Below are positions 23,275 to 33,109 of a DNA stretch of 64,000 nt, one piece after another. The position numbers and the translations under genes were made by a program. Location of the stretch: positions 682,001 to 746,000 of the forward strand of contig CAWKDV010000001.1 in NCBI GenBank assembly GCA_963848495.1, in the 5' to 3' direction. The notes beneath the pieces were generated by a model, which saw only the letters and a program-made list of their open reading frames with translations, was not told the DNA's origin and did no database searches. This stretch comes from JAICJR01 sp963848495. Its GTDB lineage: Bacteria; Actinomycetota; Thermoleophilia; Solirubrobacterales; Thermoleophilaceae. Positions within the stretch are counted from its first letter, which is position 1. The number at the start of each line of letters is the position of its first letter.

Positions 23275-24281
23275 GCGCCACGGCCCGCCCGAGCACCGCC
23301 CAGCTCGAGTCGCTGCTCACGCTCGGCGGGCCCAACCTGGCGCGCCGGCTGGCGCTCGCCGAGCAGCGGCTCAACGAGATCGCCGAGAGCCACGGCTCGG
23401 GCCTCGGCCGCCACGCGGCCAGCACGCTCGGCGCGGGCGGTAAGCGGCTGCGCCCGCTCGTCGTGTTCCTCTGCGCCGGCGACCGCGCCACCCGCCAGGC
23501 GGTGGCAGCGGCCGTGGCGGTCGAGTTGGTACACATGGCCACATTGGTGCACGACGACGTGCTCGACCGGGCGCCTCTGCGTCGCGGGCAGACCACCGTT
23601 TACAAGGCAGCCGGCCGCGAGGCGGCCACCTCCACCGGCGACTATCTCTTCTCGCGCGCATTCGCCGAGCTGGTGGCCACGCGCAGCCCCGACGCGGTGC
23701 GCGCCCTCTCGGATGCCTCCACCGCGCTCGCCCGCGGCGAGCTGATGCAGCGCGCCGACGCCTGGTCGGCAGACGTCACCCCCGAGCGCTACATCCTGCG
23801 CTGCGAGCTGAAGACCGCCGCTCTGTTCGACGCCGCCTGCCGCCTCGGCGCGCTGTTCGCCGGGCCCTCCAACGGGAGTCTGCCGCCGGCGGTGGAGTCG
23901 CTTGGCGCGTTCGGCGCGCGCATCGGCGTTGCCTTCCAGATCCTCGACGACGTGCTCGACGTATCCGGCCCGCCCGAGCGCACCGGCAAGCACCGCGGCA
24001 CCGATCTGCTCGACGGCACGATCACACTGCCGCTGATCCTCGCCCGGCGGCGGGACCCTGGGCTGCGCTCACTCGACCTGCGCAAGTCGGTGACCACGCC
24101 TGCCGAGGCGTCAACAGTCTGTGACCGCATAGCGCTCACCGGCGCGCTCGAGGACTCCCGCGAGGAGGCGCTCCGCCACGTGGCGGAGGCGAAGGCGGCG
24201 CTGGGCGAGGTGGATATGCCAGAGCTCCAGCGAAGGGCGCTGGAGCTCGTGGCGGACGGCGTCGTGGAACGCTACGCCTAG
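23271..24281 (+). CDS. polyprenyl diphosphate synthase
   Basis: Trans-isoprenyl synthase, 336 residues, probably making the menaquinone side chain. LGAGGKRLRPLVV, first aspartate-rich motif LVHDDVLDRAPLRRG, and second motif FQILDDVLDVSGPPERTGK followed by GTDLLDGTITLPLI. The GTG start overlaps the menG stop. The TAG stop shares CTAG with the convergent zinc-ribbon gene. Chain length cannot be read with certainty. Confidence 0.92.
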   Translation: MSATARPSTAQLESLLTLGGPNLARRLALAEQRLNEIAESHGSGLGRHAASTLGAGGKRLRPLVVFLCAGDRATRQAVAAAVAVELVHMATLVHDDVLDRAPLRRGQTTVYKAAGREAATSTGDYLFSRAFAELVATRSPDAVRALSDASTALARGELMQRADAWSADVTPERYILRCELKTAALFDAACRLGALFAGPSNGSLPPAVESLGAFGARIGVAFQILDDVLDVSGPPERTGKHRGTDLLDGTITLPLILARRRDPGLRSLDLRKSVTTPAEASTVCDRIALTGALEDSREEALRHVAEAKAALGEVDMPELQRRALELVADGVVERYA

Positions 24282-24718
24282 AAGTCCATCGGGTGGATCG
24301 CGTCGGCCTTCAGGGCCGAGATGAAGCGGTCCACGTCCTCGGCCATGTTCGAGCGAGCGAGCCGGCCAAGGTCTGCTGCGAGCTCCTCCATGCCGCGGTC
24401 GAGCTCCTCGTCGAACTCATCCAGGATGTCCTGGTCGAACACACCGCCGCCGGTCCAGTCGCAGTTCGGGCAGTGGAGGTCGACGTACCACTTGTCGGGC
24501 CCCTCCTCTTCCCAGTCCGTCGGGTAGACGAGCTTCGAGTTGCACTCGGTGCAGACGTGGAGCCCCTCGACCGGCGCGACGGTCTGCTCGATCGCCTCTT
24601 CGGCGCTCGGGGCGGCCAGCTGCTCGGCCACCTCCTCGAACGACACGACCTCGATGGTCTTGCCGCTCGGAAGCACTATCCGCTTCACCTTGTCGTTCTT
24701 GTCGGGCTGGAAGCTCAT
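24278..24718 (-). CDS. small zinc-ribbon protein, uncharacterised
   Basis: About 146 residues. The N-terminal half is KVKRIVLPSGKTIEVVSFEEVAEQL. A four-cysteine zinc ribbon follows (CTECNSKLVYPTDW and HCPNCDWTG), then an acidic helical C-terminus (DILDEFDEELDRGMEELAADLG). Of the two adjacent ATGs (24721 and 24718), the latter has better spacing from AAGGA. Function unknown; possibly a nucleic-acid or regulatory protein. Confidence 0.78.
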   Translation of the reverse strand: MSFQPDKNDKVKRIVLPSGKTIEVVSFEEVAEQLAAPSAEEAIEQTVAPVEGLHVCTECNSKLVYPTDWEEEGPDKWYVDLHCPNCDWTGGGVFDQDILDEFDEELDRGMEELAADLGRLARSNMAEDVDRFISALKADAIHPMDF

Positions 24719-24789
24719 CATTTCGTCCTTGTACGCCGGGTATCGGTTTCCCCGCGCGGAACTTGAGCCCCAACTGCAGGAGGCGCGTC

Positions 24790-24795
24790 TACAAT
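24790..24795 (+). promoter_or_regulatory. -10 box (TACAAT) for dcd
   Basis: TACAAT ends 9 nt before the GTG at 24805 and no Shine-Dalgarno is present, suggesting a leaderless or nearly leaderless dcd mRNA. Confidence 0.55.
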
Positions 24796-24804
24796 CGCGC
24801 CCTC

Positions 24805-25383
24805 GTGGTACTGAGCGACCGGACGATCCGTGCTGAGATCGATTCGGGGCGGATCGTCATCGACCCTTTCGACCCCACCCTGATCCAGCCGTCGAGCATC
24901 GATGTACGCGTGGACAGACGCTTTCGCGTCTTCCACAACGCGCGCTATCCGTACATCGACGTGCGCCAGCCGATGGACGATCTCACCGAGCCCGTCACCG
25001 TCCCGGAGGACCGTCCCTTCATCCTCCATCCCGGCGAGTTCGTACTGGGACAGACGTTGGAGCGCGTCACGCTTCCCGACGATCTGGTCGCCCGGCTCGA
25101 GGGCAAGAGCTCGCTCGGCCGGCTCGGCCTCCTGATCCACTCCACCGCCGGCTTCGTGGACAGCGGCTTCTCCGGCAACCTCACGCTCGAGCTGTCGAAC
25201 GTGGCGAACCTGCCCATCACGATCTACCACGGCATGCCGATCGGGCAGATCTCCTTCATGCGCATGGACGGGCCCGTCGAGCATCCCTACGGCTCGCGCG
25301 GTAACAAGTACCAGGGCCAGGCGGAGCCCACGCCGAGCCGCTTCTACCTCAACTTCGAGGACGAGAAGCCCGGCGACTCGTAG
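24805..25383 (+). CDS. dcd: dCTP deaminase (probably bifunctional with dUTPase activity)
   Basis: The 192-residue trimeric enzyme converts dCTP to dUTP or directly to dUMP. It begins VVLSDRTIRAEI and contains QPSSIDVRVD, GKSSLGRLGLLIHSTAGFVD, FSGNLTLELSNVANLPI, and YGSRGNKYQGQ with PTPSRFY at the end. This HSTAG/TLELSNVANLPI form matches the mycobacterial bifunctional deaminase-dUTPase. Start chosen by family N-terminus and the TACAAT box. Confidence 0.93.
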   Translation: MVLSDRTIRAEIDSGRIVIDPFDPTLIQPSSIDVRVDRRFRVFHNARYPYIDVRQPMDDLTEPVTVPEDRPFILHPGEFVLGQTLERVTLPDDLVARLEGKSSLGRLGLLIHSTAGFVDSGFSGNLTLELSNVANLPITIYHGMPIGQISFMRMDGPVEHPYGSRGNKYQGQAEPTPSRFYLNFEDEKPGDS

Positions 25384-25430
25384 CGCGTTCGCCGCTACCA
25401 TGGACTCTCCAGCAACCGGAGGTCCGCCGC

Positions 25431-25691
25431 ATGCCGAATATCGGCCCCGTCGAGCTAATCATCGTCCTCGTAATCGTGCTCGTCCTCTTCGGGGCCAAGC
25501 GCCTGCCGGAAGTCGGCCGCGGGCTCGGCCAGGGTATGCGCGAGTTCAAGGACTCGGTCACCGGCAAGGGAGGCTCGGAGGAGCCCAAGGAGCTCGCCTC
25601 CACGTCCAGCTCGAGCGCGACCACGTCCACTGACCAGGCGCCCGAGGCCATCGAGGTCGAGCGGGACAAGGCCGCCAGCCACGGCGGCTGA
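25431..25691 (+). CDS. tatA: Sec-independent translocase protein TatA
   Basis: 86 residues: a single N-terminal membrane helix (VELIIVLVIVLVLFGAKRLPE), the amphipathic helix GRGLGQGMREFKDSV, then a Ser/Thr-rich acidic tail. Forms the Tat pore. GGAGGT lies 7 nt before the ATG and a TACCAT box at 25396-25401. tatC follows after 20 nt. A likely client, the Rieske protein, is encoded nearby. Confidence 0.93.
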   Translation: MPNIGPVELIIVLVIVLVLFGAKRLPEVGRGLGQGMREFKDSVTGKGGSEEPKELASTSSSSATTSTDQAPEAIEVERDKAASHGG

Positions 25692-25711
25692 GGCGCGGCG
25701 TGCGCTGAGCG

Positions 25712-26480
25712 ATGGCGCGTCGCATCCGGCCGATCAGCCACGAGGACCAGCTCTCGCTCGTCGAGCACCTCGACGAGCTGCGCACGCGCATCATCCTGGC
25801 GCTGGCGGCGTTCGGCGTCGCCCTGGGGCTCTGCTTCTGGCAGAACCACCTGATCCTGAGGATCGTCAACCACCCGCTCGACGGCCGCAAGCCGGTGACG
25901 CTGGGCGTGGCCGAGCCGTTCATGACGACCTTCACGCTGGCGGCCTATGCGGCGATCCTGATCGCGTTGCCGGTGGTGCTCTACCAGCTCTACGCGTTCA
26001 TCCTGCCCGCCTTCACGCCCGGCGAGCGGCGGGTGGCCATGCCGCTCCTGATGATGATCCCGTTCCTGTTCATCGCCGGCGTGGTGTTCGGCTACTACGT
26101 CGTGCTGCCGGCTGCCCTCCACTTCCTGCTCCACTTCAACACCGACCAGTTCCAGCGTCGAGATCCGGGCGCGCGACTACTACAGCTTCGTCACCACCAC
26201 CCTGGTCGCGTGCGGGCTCCTGTTCCAGATCCCGGTGGGCATCCTTGCGCTCAACCGGCTGGGCGTGGTCACGCCGCGCCAGCTGCGCAAGAACCGCCGC
26301 TACGCGATCGTCGTCATCGCCGTGCTCGCCATGCTGCTTCCGGGCGTGGATCCCGTGAGCATGCTGATCGAAATGGTGCCGATGATCGTCTTGTACGAGC
26401 TGAGTATCCTTCTCGCGGTTGCCTTCGGCAGGCCAGCCGAGGATCTCTCGGACCGCGTCGCCTCGGCTGAGGGCTCTTAG
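25712..26480 (+). CDS. tatC: Sec-independent translocase protein TatC (one frameshift)
   Basis: Tat receptor subunit. The first frame gives LVEHLDELRTRIILALAAFGV, EPFMTTFTLAAYAA and helices up to FGYYVVLPAALHFLLHFNTDQFQ. The protein then continues in the next frame as VEIRARDYYSFVTTTLVACG through GVVTPRQLRKNRRYAIVVIAV to the end. The break is at about 26156 and fits one extra base. All six helices are covered across the two frames, so the gene is probably functional and the indel a sequence error. Confidence 0.85.
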
Positions 26481-26483
26481 CCA

Positions 26484-27165
26484 ATGCTGTTCGACCTCAA
26501 AGGCAGACGTCGCCACGTTGTCCAGGCGGTCTACCTGATGCTCGCCGTCCTGATCGGCGGCGGCCTGGTGCTGTTCGGCATCGGCGGCGGCGGCAACGGC
26601 GGCCTGCTCGACGCCTTCAAGGGCGGCGGCGGCTCGAGCAAGGGCAACCAGATCCTCGAGAAGCAGATCACGGCGGCGCAGCAGCGCGTGGCCCTGAACC
26701 CCAAGGACCAGGGATCGCTCACGGTGATCGTCAGGGACAGCTACCAGATCGCCTCCGCCGAGGCCGATCCCACCACCGGCGCCTTCAGCCAAGGACGGGG
26801 TCAAGCAGCTCGGCGTGGCGGACACCGCGTGGGAGCGCTACCTCGCGCTCAATCCGGCCAAGCCCGACGACACGCTGGCGGAGTACATGGTCAACGCCTA
26901 CAGCCCGACCGGACTCAACAAGCCGGCTAAGGCGCAGAAGGCCGCCGAGGTCGTGTCGGCGGCCCGGCCCAGTGCCAACGCCTACCTGCGCGTGGTGCAG
27001 TACGCCACGCTGGCCGGCGACACCCGCACTGCGAAGCTCGCCGCGCAGAAGGCGCTGTCGCTTGCTCCTAAGGCTCAGCGTAGTAGCGTTAAGGACCTCA
27101 TCAAACAGGCGGAGGCGGCGGGGACCACGTCGCCTGCGACTGGGGCGACGGGAAGCGGTGGTTAG
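26484..27165 (+). CDS. membrane-anchored TPR-like protein (one frameshift)
   Basis: Starts 3 nt after tatC. An N-terminal basic stretch and a membrane helix (VYLMLAVLIGGGLVLFGI) are followed by a Gly-rich linker and helical repeats (ALNPKDQGSLTVIVRDSYQIAS, then in the next frame WERYLALNPAKPDDTLAEYMV and AYLRVVQYATLAGDTRTAKLAA). The frame changes by one base near 26790, consistent with an insertion. Likely a periplasm- or cytoplasm-facing scaffold; function unknown. Confidence 0.7.
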
Positions 27166-27219
27166 CGTCGCGGCCCACTGGACGCACCAAGGAATCGGAA
27201 CCTAGACACGAGGAGCCAG

Positions 27220-27579
27220 GTGAACTTCCAGATCAACGACGAACAGATCGACGCCGACACCCACGTCATCGAGCTCGGCGGCGAGATCGACCTCTACACG
27301 GCGCCTGAGTTCAAGGAGCGGATGGTTCAGGTCATCGAGGACGGCAAGAAGCAGGTCATCGTCGACCTCTCGAAGGCGACCTTCATCGACTCGACCACCC
27401 TCGGCGTTCTCGTTGGCGGCGTCAAGCGCCTGCGGCCCGCCGGCGGCACGCTCGCGCTCGTCTGCAGCGACCAGAACATCGTCAAGATCTTCGAGATCAC
27501 CGGCCTGGACCGGGTCTTCCCGATCTACGCCACACGCGACGAAGCCCTCTCGTCCGTCAAGCAGGGCGGCGCGGCGTAG
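27220..27579 (+). CDS. STAS-domain anti-sigma factor antagonist
   Basis: 119-residue SpoIIAA/RsbV-like protein: VIELGGEIDLYTAPEFKERM, the phosphorylatable Ser in ATFIDSTTLGVLVGG near residue 58, and the C-terminal FEITGLDRVFPIYATRDEAL. In the partner-switch model, unphosphorylated antagonist frees a sigma factor from its kinase/anti-sigma. AGGAG lies 5 nt before the GTG. No kinase is adjacent; a degenerate HATPase gene lies at 52.9 kb. Confidence 0.92.
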   Translation: MNFQINDEQIDADTHVIELGGEIDLYTAPEFKERMVQVIEDGKKQVIVDLSKATFIDSTTLGVLVGGVKRLRPAGGTLALVCSDQNIVKIFEITGLDRVFPIYATRDEALSSVKQGGAA

Positions 27580-27645
27580 ACCGCGCCGCACCCTGGTTCT
27601 AAAATCAGCTGTTCCGGCTCGCGTCCCCCGGGCCGGGAATCGCTC

Positions 27646-27825
<180 letters not shown>

Positions 27826-27834
<9 letters not shown>

Positions 27835-28164
27835 CACGTGACCTCTCCCCGTCATATCCAGTTCGGTTCGCTGGCTGTGTCTCATGACCCCGGGGTCGGC
27901 GATCGCGAGGTCGATGTCGGCGGGGTTCGCTGGGCGCTCGTCGAGTACTCGCCTGGCTGCGGGCGGGTCGAGTGGTGTGACACGCCTCATTCCGGCTACG
28001 TCGTGAGCGGGGCCATCACGTACGACTTCGAGGATGGGCGTGAGCCTCTGACGGTTGGCGCTGGGGAGGCGTTTGCTCTTCCAACGGCGCCGCGCCACCG
28101 CGGCCGCAATGAGGGGGCCGAGGTGGCGCGGTTGTTCATCGTCGATGCGCTCCCGGGCGGTTAG
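27826..28164 (+). CDS. cupin-domain protein
   Basis: The 112-residue single-domain cupin has WALVEYSPGCGRVEW, HSGYVVSGAITYDFEDG (cupin motif 1 region) and VGAGEAFALPTAPRHRGRNEG (motif 2). The start is taken at MGRHVTSPRHIQFG; this ATG falls within the right arm of the foldback next to tRNA-Lys. Metal and substrate unknown. The stop TAG overlaps the TAA of the opposing gene (TTAG, 28161-28164). Confidence 0.72.
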
Positions 28165-28530
28165 CCGGTCACGAGGTTGCCGGTCACGGTCGTCCTGCTC
28201 GTGCCGAGCAGCAACATGCCGAGGCCGGACAGCGGCAGGTTGGTGCTCTCGATCGGGCCGCAGGTGAGCGTGTTCGACTGGACCCTGTTGTCCTTCACGG
28301 TCCAGCCGCTCATGCCTGCCGGGCTGGTGGACGCGAGCACGATGCCCGCGCAGTTGCCGCTCGAGCGGTTGTCGCGCAGCACGCCGCGGTTCGCGTCGCG
28401 GATGTAGATGCCGATGCCGCACTGGCTCTTGTTGGCATCGACGTCGTTGCCGGCAACGAGCGCGTTCGCCTGCGGGGCGTCGCCGATGTGGATGCCGCCC
28501 TGGCAAGCGGGGTGTGTTCCTGGTTCTCAT
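28161..28530 (-). pseudogene. truncated right-handed beta-helix (NosD-like) gene
   Basis: A good ribosome binding site (AAGGAG, 5 nt before ATG 28530) starts MRTRNTP, but one base later the frame must shift to read CQGGIHIGDAPQANALVAGND, IYIRDANRGVLRDNRSSGN and DNRVQSNTLTCGP, which are parallel beta-helix coils with Asn/Asp ladders. The many coils and signal peptide expected of such secreted proteins are absent, so this is a C-terminal remnant, also frameshifted near 28512. Secreted polysaccharide-active proteins carry this fold. Confidence 0.6.
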
Positions 28531-28629
28531 CTTGGCTCCTTGTGGGGGTGGAGCCAAGCTACGGGCGGCCCGAGCGCCCGTCGTCGGCCCCCGGTGGGAA
28601 CCGCCTACGACCTCAGTCTGAACCGAGGC

Positions 28630-29820
<1,191 letters not shown>

Positions 29821-29829
29821 GGCTCCTCC

Positions 29830-31178
29830 TCAGGCGCGGCCGTTGCGGGCGGCGTAGATGTAGTCGCGGTACCAGAGGCCGCTGAGCTTCGGCACGCGGG
29901 CCTGGGTCCTGAAGTCCACGTGCACGATCCCGAAGCGCTTCGCGTAGCCGTGCTCCCACTCGAAGTTGTCGAGCAGCGACCAGAGGCAGTAGCGGCGCAC
30001 GTCCACTCCCTCGGCGATCGCCCTGCGGACGATCTCGAGGTGGTCGCGCAGATAGGCGGTGCGCTCGGAGTCGTCCACGTAGCCGAGCCCGTTCAGGGGC
30101 GGATCCTCGAAGGCGGCGCCGTTCTCGGTGATGTAGATCGCGCCGGCGCCGTAATCGTCGCGCAGCCGGTGCAGCACCTCGAGCAGGCCGTCCGGATCGA
30201 TCTCCCAGCCCATGGCCGTGAGCGGCGGGGCCGGCGCTGCGGCCTCGAGCTCGAGCGGGCCGGCCCCGGGCGCGTGCCGGACTCGGTGGGGCATGTAGTA
30301 GTTGAGGCCGAGGAACTCGATCGGCTGCCCGATCAGCTCGAGGTCGCCGTCGCGCACGGCGTCGAGCCGGCCGAACTGGCTCTCGTACAGCTCGACCATG
30401 TCGCTGGGATAGCCGCTGCGGAAGATCGGGTCGAGGAACCAGCGGTTGAGGTGGCCGTCCTGCCGCCGCGCGGCCGCCGCGTCCTCCCCGAGGTGCTGGC
30501 CGGCCTGATCGGCGCGAGGTTGAGCGCGATGCCCACGCGCGCGTCCGGCGACGTCGTGCGGATCGCGGAGCGCGCCAGGCCGTGCGACAGCAGCAGGTGG
30601 TGGGAGACGCGCAGCGCCGTGGGCCAGTCCCGCAGGCCCGGCGCCTTCACGCCCTGGGCGTGGCCGAGGAACGCCACCACCCACGGCTCGTTGTGCGTGA
30701 TCCAGTCGCCGACCACGTCGCCGAGCTCCTCGGCCATCAGCGCCGCGTAGTCGGCGAAGCGCTTGGCCGTGTCGCGCGAGGCCCAGCCGCCCACCGCCTG
30801 CAGCGCCTGCGGCAGGTCCCAGTGGTAGAGCGTGGCGATCGGCTCGATGCCGCGCTCGCGCAGCCCCTCGGCCAGCCGCCGGTAGAAGCGCATGCCGGCC
30901 GGGTTCACCGGACCGATCCCATTCGGCAGCACGCGCGACCAGGAGATCGAGAAGCGGTAGCTCTCGACGCCGAGGGCCTGCATCAGGTCGAGGTCGGCCT
31001 CCCAGCGGTGGTAGTGGTCGCAGGCCACGTCGGCGGTCTCGCCGCCGGCCACGGCGCCGGGCTGGCGCGTGAAGCGGTCCCAGATCGACTCGCCGCGGCC
31101 GTCCTCGTCCACCGCCCCCTCGATCTGGAAGGCGGCCGTGGCCACGCCGAAGCGGAACTGCTCGGGGAAGCTCCTCAT
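29830..31178 (-). CDS. family 1 beta-glucosidase (one frameshift)
   Basis: GH1 retaining glycosidase, about 450 residues. The N-terminal part MRSFPEQFRFGVATAAFQIEG runs through SYRFSISWSRVLPNG and the acid/base motif THNEPWV to SPDARVGIALNLAPI. After a one-base loss in a GGGG run near 30497 the protein continues as EDAAAARRQDGHLNRW, GLNYYMP, nucleophile motif YITENGAAF and SLLDNFEWEHGYAKRFG. No signal peptide, so imported beta-glucosides are cleaved in the cytoplasm. The ATG overlaps the upstream permease stop (ATGA). The indel is likely a sequence error. Confidence 0.87.
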
Positions 31179-32041
31179 CCCTTGACCGCCCCCGCGGTGA
31201 GGCCGCGCACGAGCCAGCGCTGAGCGATGAAGAAGGCCACCATCACCGGGATCGTGGCCACGACGCCGGCCGCCATCAGCTGGTCGTAGTTGTTGTTGTA
31301 GTTGCCGATGAAGTTGCGGATCCCGATCGGGATCGTCTCGGCGTTGCTCTGGGTCAGCGCCGAGACGAACAGCAGCTCGTCCCAGGCGAAGAGGAAGGCG
31401 TAGACGAACGTGGCCAGGAGGCCCGGCGCGGCGTTCGGCAGCACGACGCGCACGAAGGCGCCGAGGCGCGTGCAGCCGTCGACCAGCGCCGCCTCCTCGA
31501 GGTCGCGCGGCAGCGCGAGGAAGAACGAGCGCATGAAGTAGACCGACACCGGCGTGAAGAACGCCGTGTAGACGAGGATCATCCCGATGCGCGTGTCGAA
31601 CAGCTGGATCGGCGTGTTCTGCTTCAACCAGACGAAGCCGAGGTAGACCGGCAGCAGGAACATCGCGCCCGGGATCAGCTGCGTGCCGATCACCGAAAGG
31701 CTGTAGGTCGACAGGCCACGCGAGCTGTAGCGCGCGAGCGCGTAGCCGGCACAGCTTGCGAAGGCCGTGGCCAGCAGGGCGGCGACGCTGCAGATGATCA
31801 GGCTGTTGGCGAAGTAGTGCCCGAAGTCCACCGAGCGCCACATCGCGCTGAACGCGTGCAGCGTGGGGTGGAGCAGGTTGTAGTTGCCGTTCGAAAGCGC
31901 CGAGGCGGGCTGCGTGGCGCCGATCAGGAGCCACGCCACGGGCGCGAGCATGATCACGAGCACCAGGTAGGTGAACGCCGTGAGCGCGGCGCTCCCTACG
32001 CGGCGCCGGCGGCGGGGCGTCATGAAGGCCATCGCGCTCAT
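31175..32041 (-). CDS. carbohydrate ABC transporter permease (MalG type)
   Basis: 288 residues, six membrane helices. The EAA motif for ATPase contact reads LEEAALVDGCTRLGAFVRVVLP. An N-terminal basic stretch (MTPRRRRRVGS) precedes helix 1. The start at 32041 overlaps the MalF-type stop (ATGA); ATGs at 32032 and 32023 are alternatives. Pairs with the neighbouring MalF-like subunit. Confidence 0.93.
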   Translation of the reverse strand: MSAMAFMTPRRRRRVGSAALTAFTYLVLVIMLAPVAWLLIGATQPASALSNGNYNLLHPTLHAFSAMWRSVDFGHYFANSLIICSVAALLATAFASCAGYALARYSSRGLSTYSLSVIGTQLIPGAMFLLPVYLGFVWLKQNTPIQLFDTRIGMILVYTAFFTPVSVYFMRSFFLALPRDLEEAALVDGCTRLGAFVRVVLPNAAPGLLATFVYAFLFAWDELLFVSALTQSNAETIPIGIRNFIGNYNNNYDQLMAAGVVATIPVMVAFFIAQRWLVRGLTAGAVKG

Positions 32042-33039
32042 GCGGCCGCCTGCAGGTCGCGGCGGAAGGCGAAGTACCAGACCGCCACCCAGATGGACAT
32101 CGCCAGCATGAAGAGCGTGGACACCGCGGCGCCGACGCCGAACAGGTTGTTCTCGAACGACTGGCGCACGATCAGCGTCATCAGCAGATCGGCCTTGGGA
32201 CCCGGGTCGCTGCCGAACATGATGTACGGCATCGCGAACTGGTAGGCCGCGTAGATCACGCCGAACAGGAGCTGGATCGCGATCAGCGGTCGCAGCAGCG
32301 GCAGCGTGATGTGGCGGAAGCGCTGCCAGGCGCCGGCGCCGTCGATCTTCGCTGCCTCGTGGAGCTCCGGCGGCATCGCCGCCAGGCCGGCGAGGAAGAA
32401 CAGCATCGGCAGCGGTATGCCGCGCCAGATGCTCGGGATCACGACCGCCCAGATGGTGTTGTCGCCGAGCAGCCAGGTGGGCTTGTGGGACAGCACGTGC
32501 GTGTAGTCGACCAGGATCCGGTTGATGATCCCGGCGTCCTTCTGCCACATGAACTGCCACAGCGTGGCCACGACGAAGGTGGGGATCACCCAGGGCGTGA
32601 GCATCAGCGTGCGCACCACGCGCTGGCCAGGGAACGGCCGGTGCAGCAGGAGCGCGATGCCCAACCCGAGGCCGATCGTCCCGGCGACGACCGTGCCCGT
32701 GTAGATCAGCGTGTTGCGCGCCGCCTGGAAGAAGCCGTCGTGCAGCGGGCTCGCGGAGTCGAACAGGCTGCGGTAGTTCTCGATCCCGATCCAGGGCGCG
32801 CCGAACAGCTGCGGCAGGGTGAAGGTGTTGAGCTTGAGGAAGGAGACGTAGACGCCCGCCAGCATCGGCAAGATGTGAATCAGCACCATCACCGTGAGCG
32901 CCGGCGCGATGAGCGCCCAGGCGAAGCGGTTGCGCCGCCAGGAGCGGCGCCGCTCGAGCTTCTTCAGGGGCTCGAGCGAGGGCGGCTCTGGCGTTACCGC
33001 GACCGGGGCGGTCTGTTGCTCTGTGTCCGAGATCGACAT
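32038..33039 (-). CDS. carbohydrate ABC transporter permease (MalF type)
   Basis: 333 residues, six helices after a charged N-terminus. The EAA loop reads PPELHEAAKIDGAGAWQRFRHITLPLL. Forms the translocation channel with the MalG-type protein. 70 nt separate it from the binding-protein gene upstream in the same operon. Confidence 0.93.
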   Translation of the reverse strand: MSISDTEQQTAPVAVTPEPPSLEPLKKLERRRSWRRNRFAWALIAPALTVMVLIHILPMLAGVYVSFLKLNTFTLPQLFGAPWIGIENYRSLFDSASPLHDGFFQAARNTLIYTGTVVAGTIGLGLGIALLLHRPFPGQRVVRTLMLTPWVIPTFVVATLWQFMWQKDAGIINRILVDYTHVLSHKPTWLLGDNTIWAVVIPSIWRGIPLPMLFFLAGLAAMPPELHEAAKIDGAGAWQRFRHITLPLLRPLIAIQLLFGVIYAAYQFAMPYIMFGSDPGPKADLLMTLIVRQSFENNLFGVGAAVSTLFMLAMSIWVAVWYFAFRRDLQAAA

Positions 33040-33109
33040 TCAGTGGGCCTCCGCGGGGGCGCGAGCGGCTGAGGCCCGCGCCCCCGGGATGCACTGGCGT
33101 GAGGGGCCG

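Noticed and set aside
24722..24804. Riboswitch or leader upstream of dcd
   Set aside because: Only about 80 bp between divergent starts, with a -10 box right before the GTG; no room for a structured leader.
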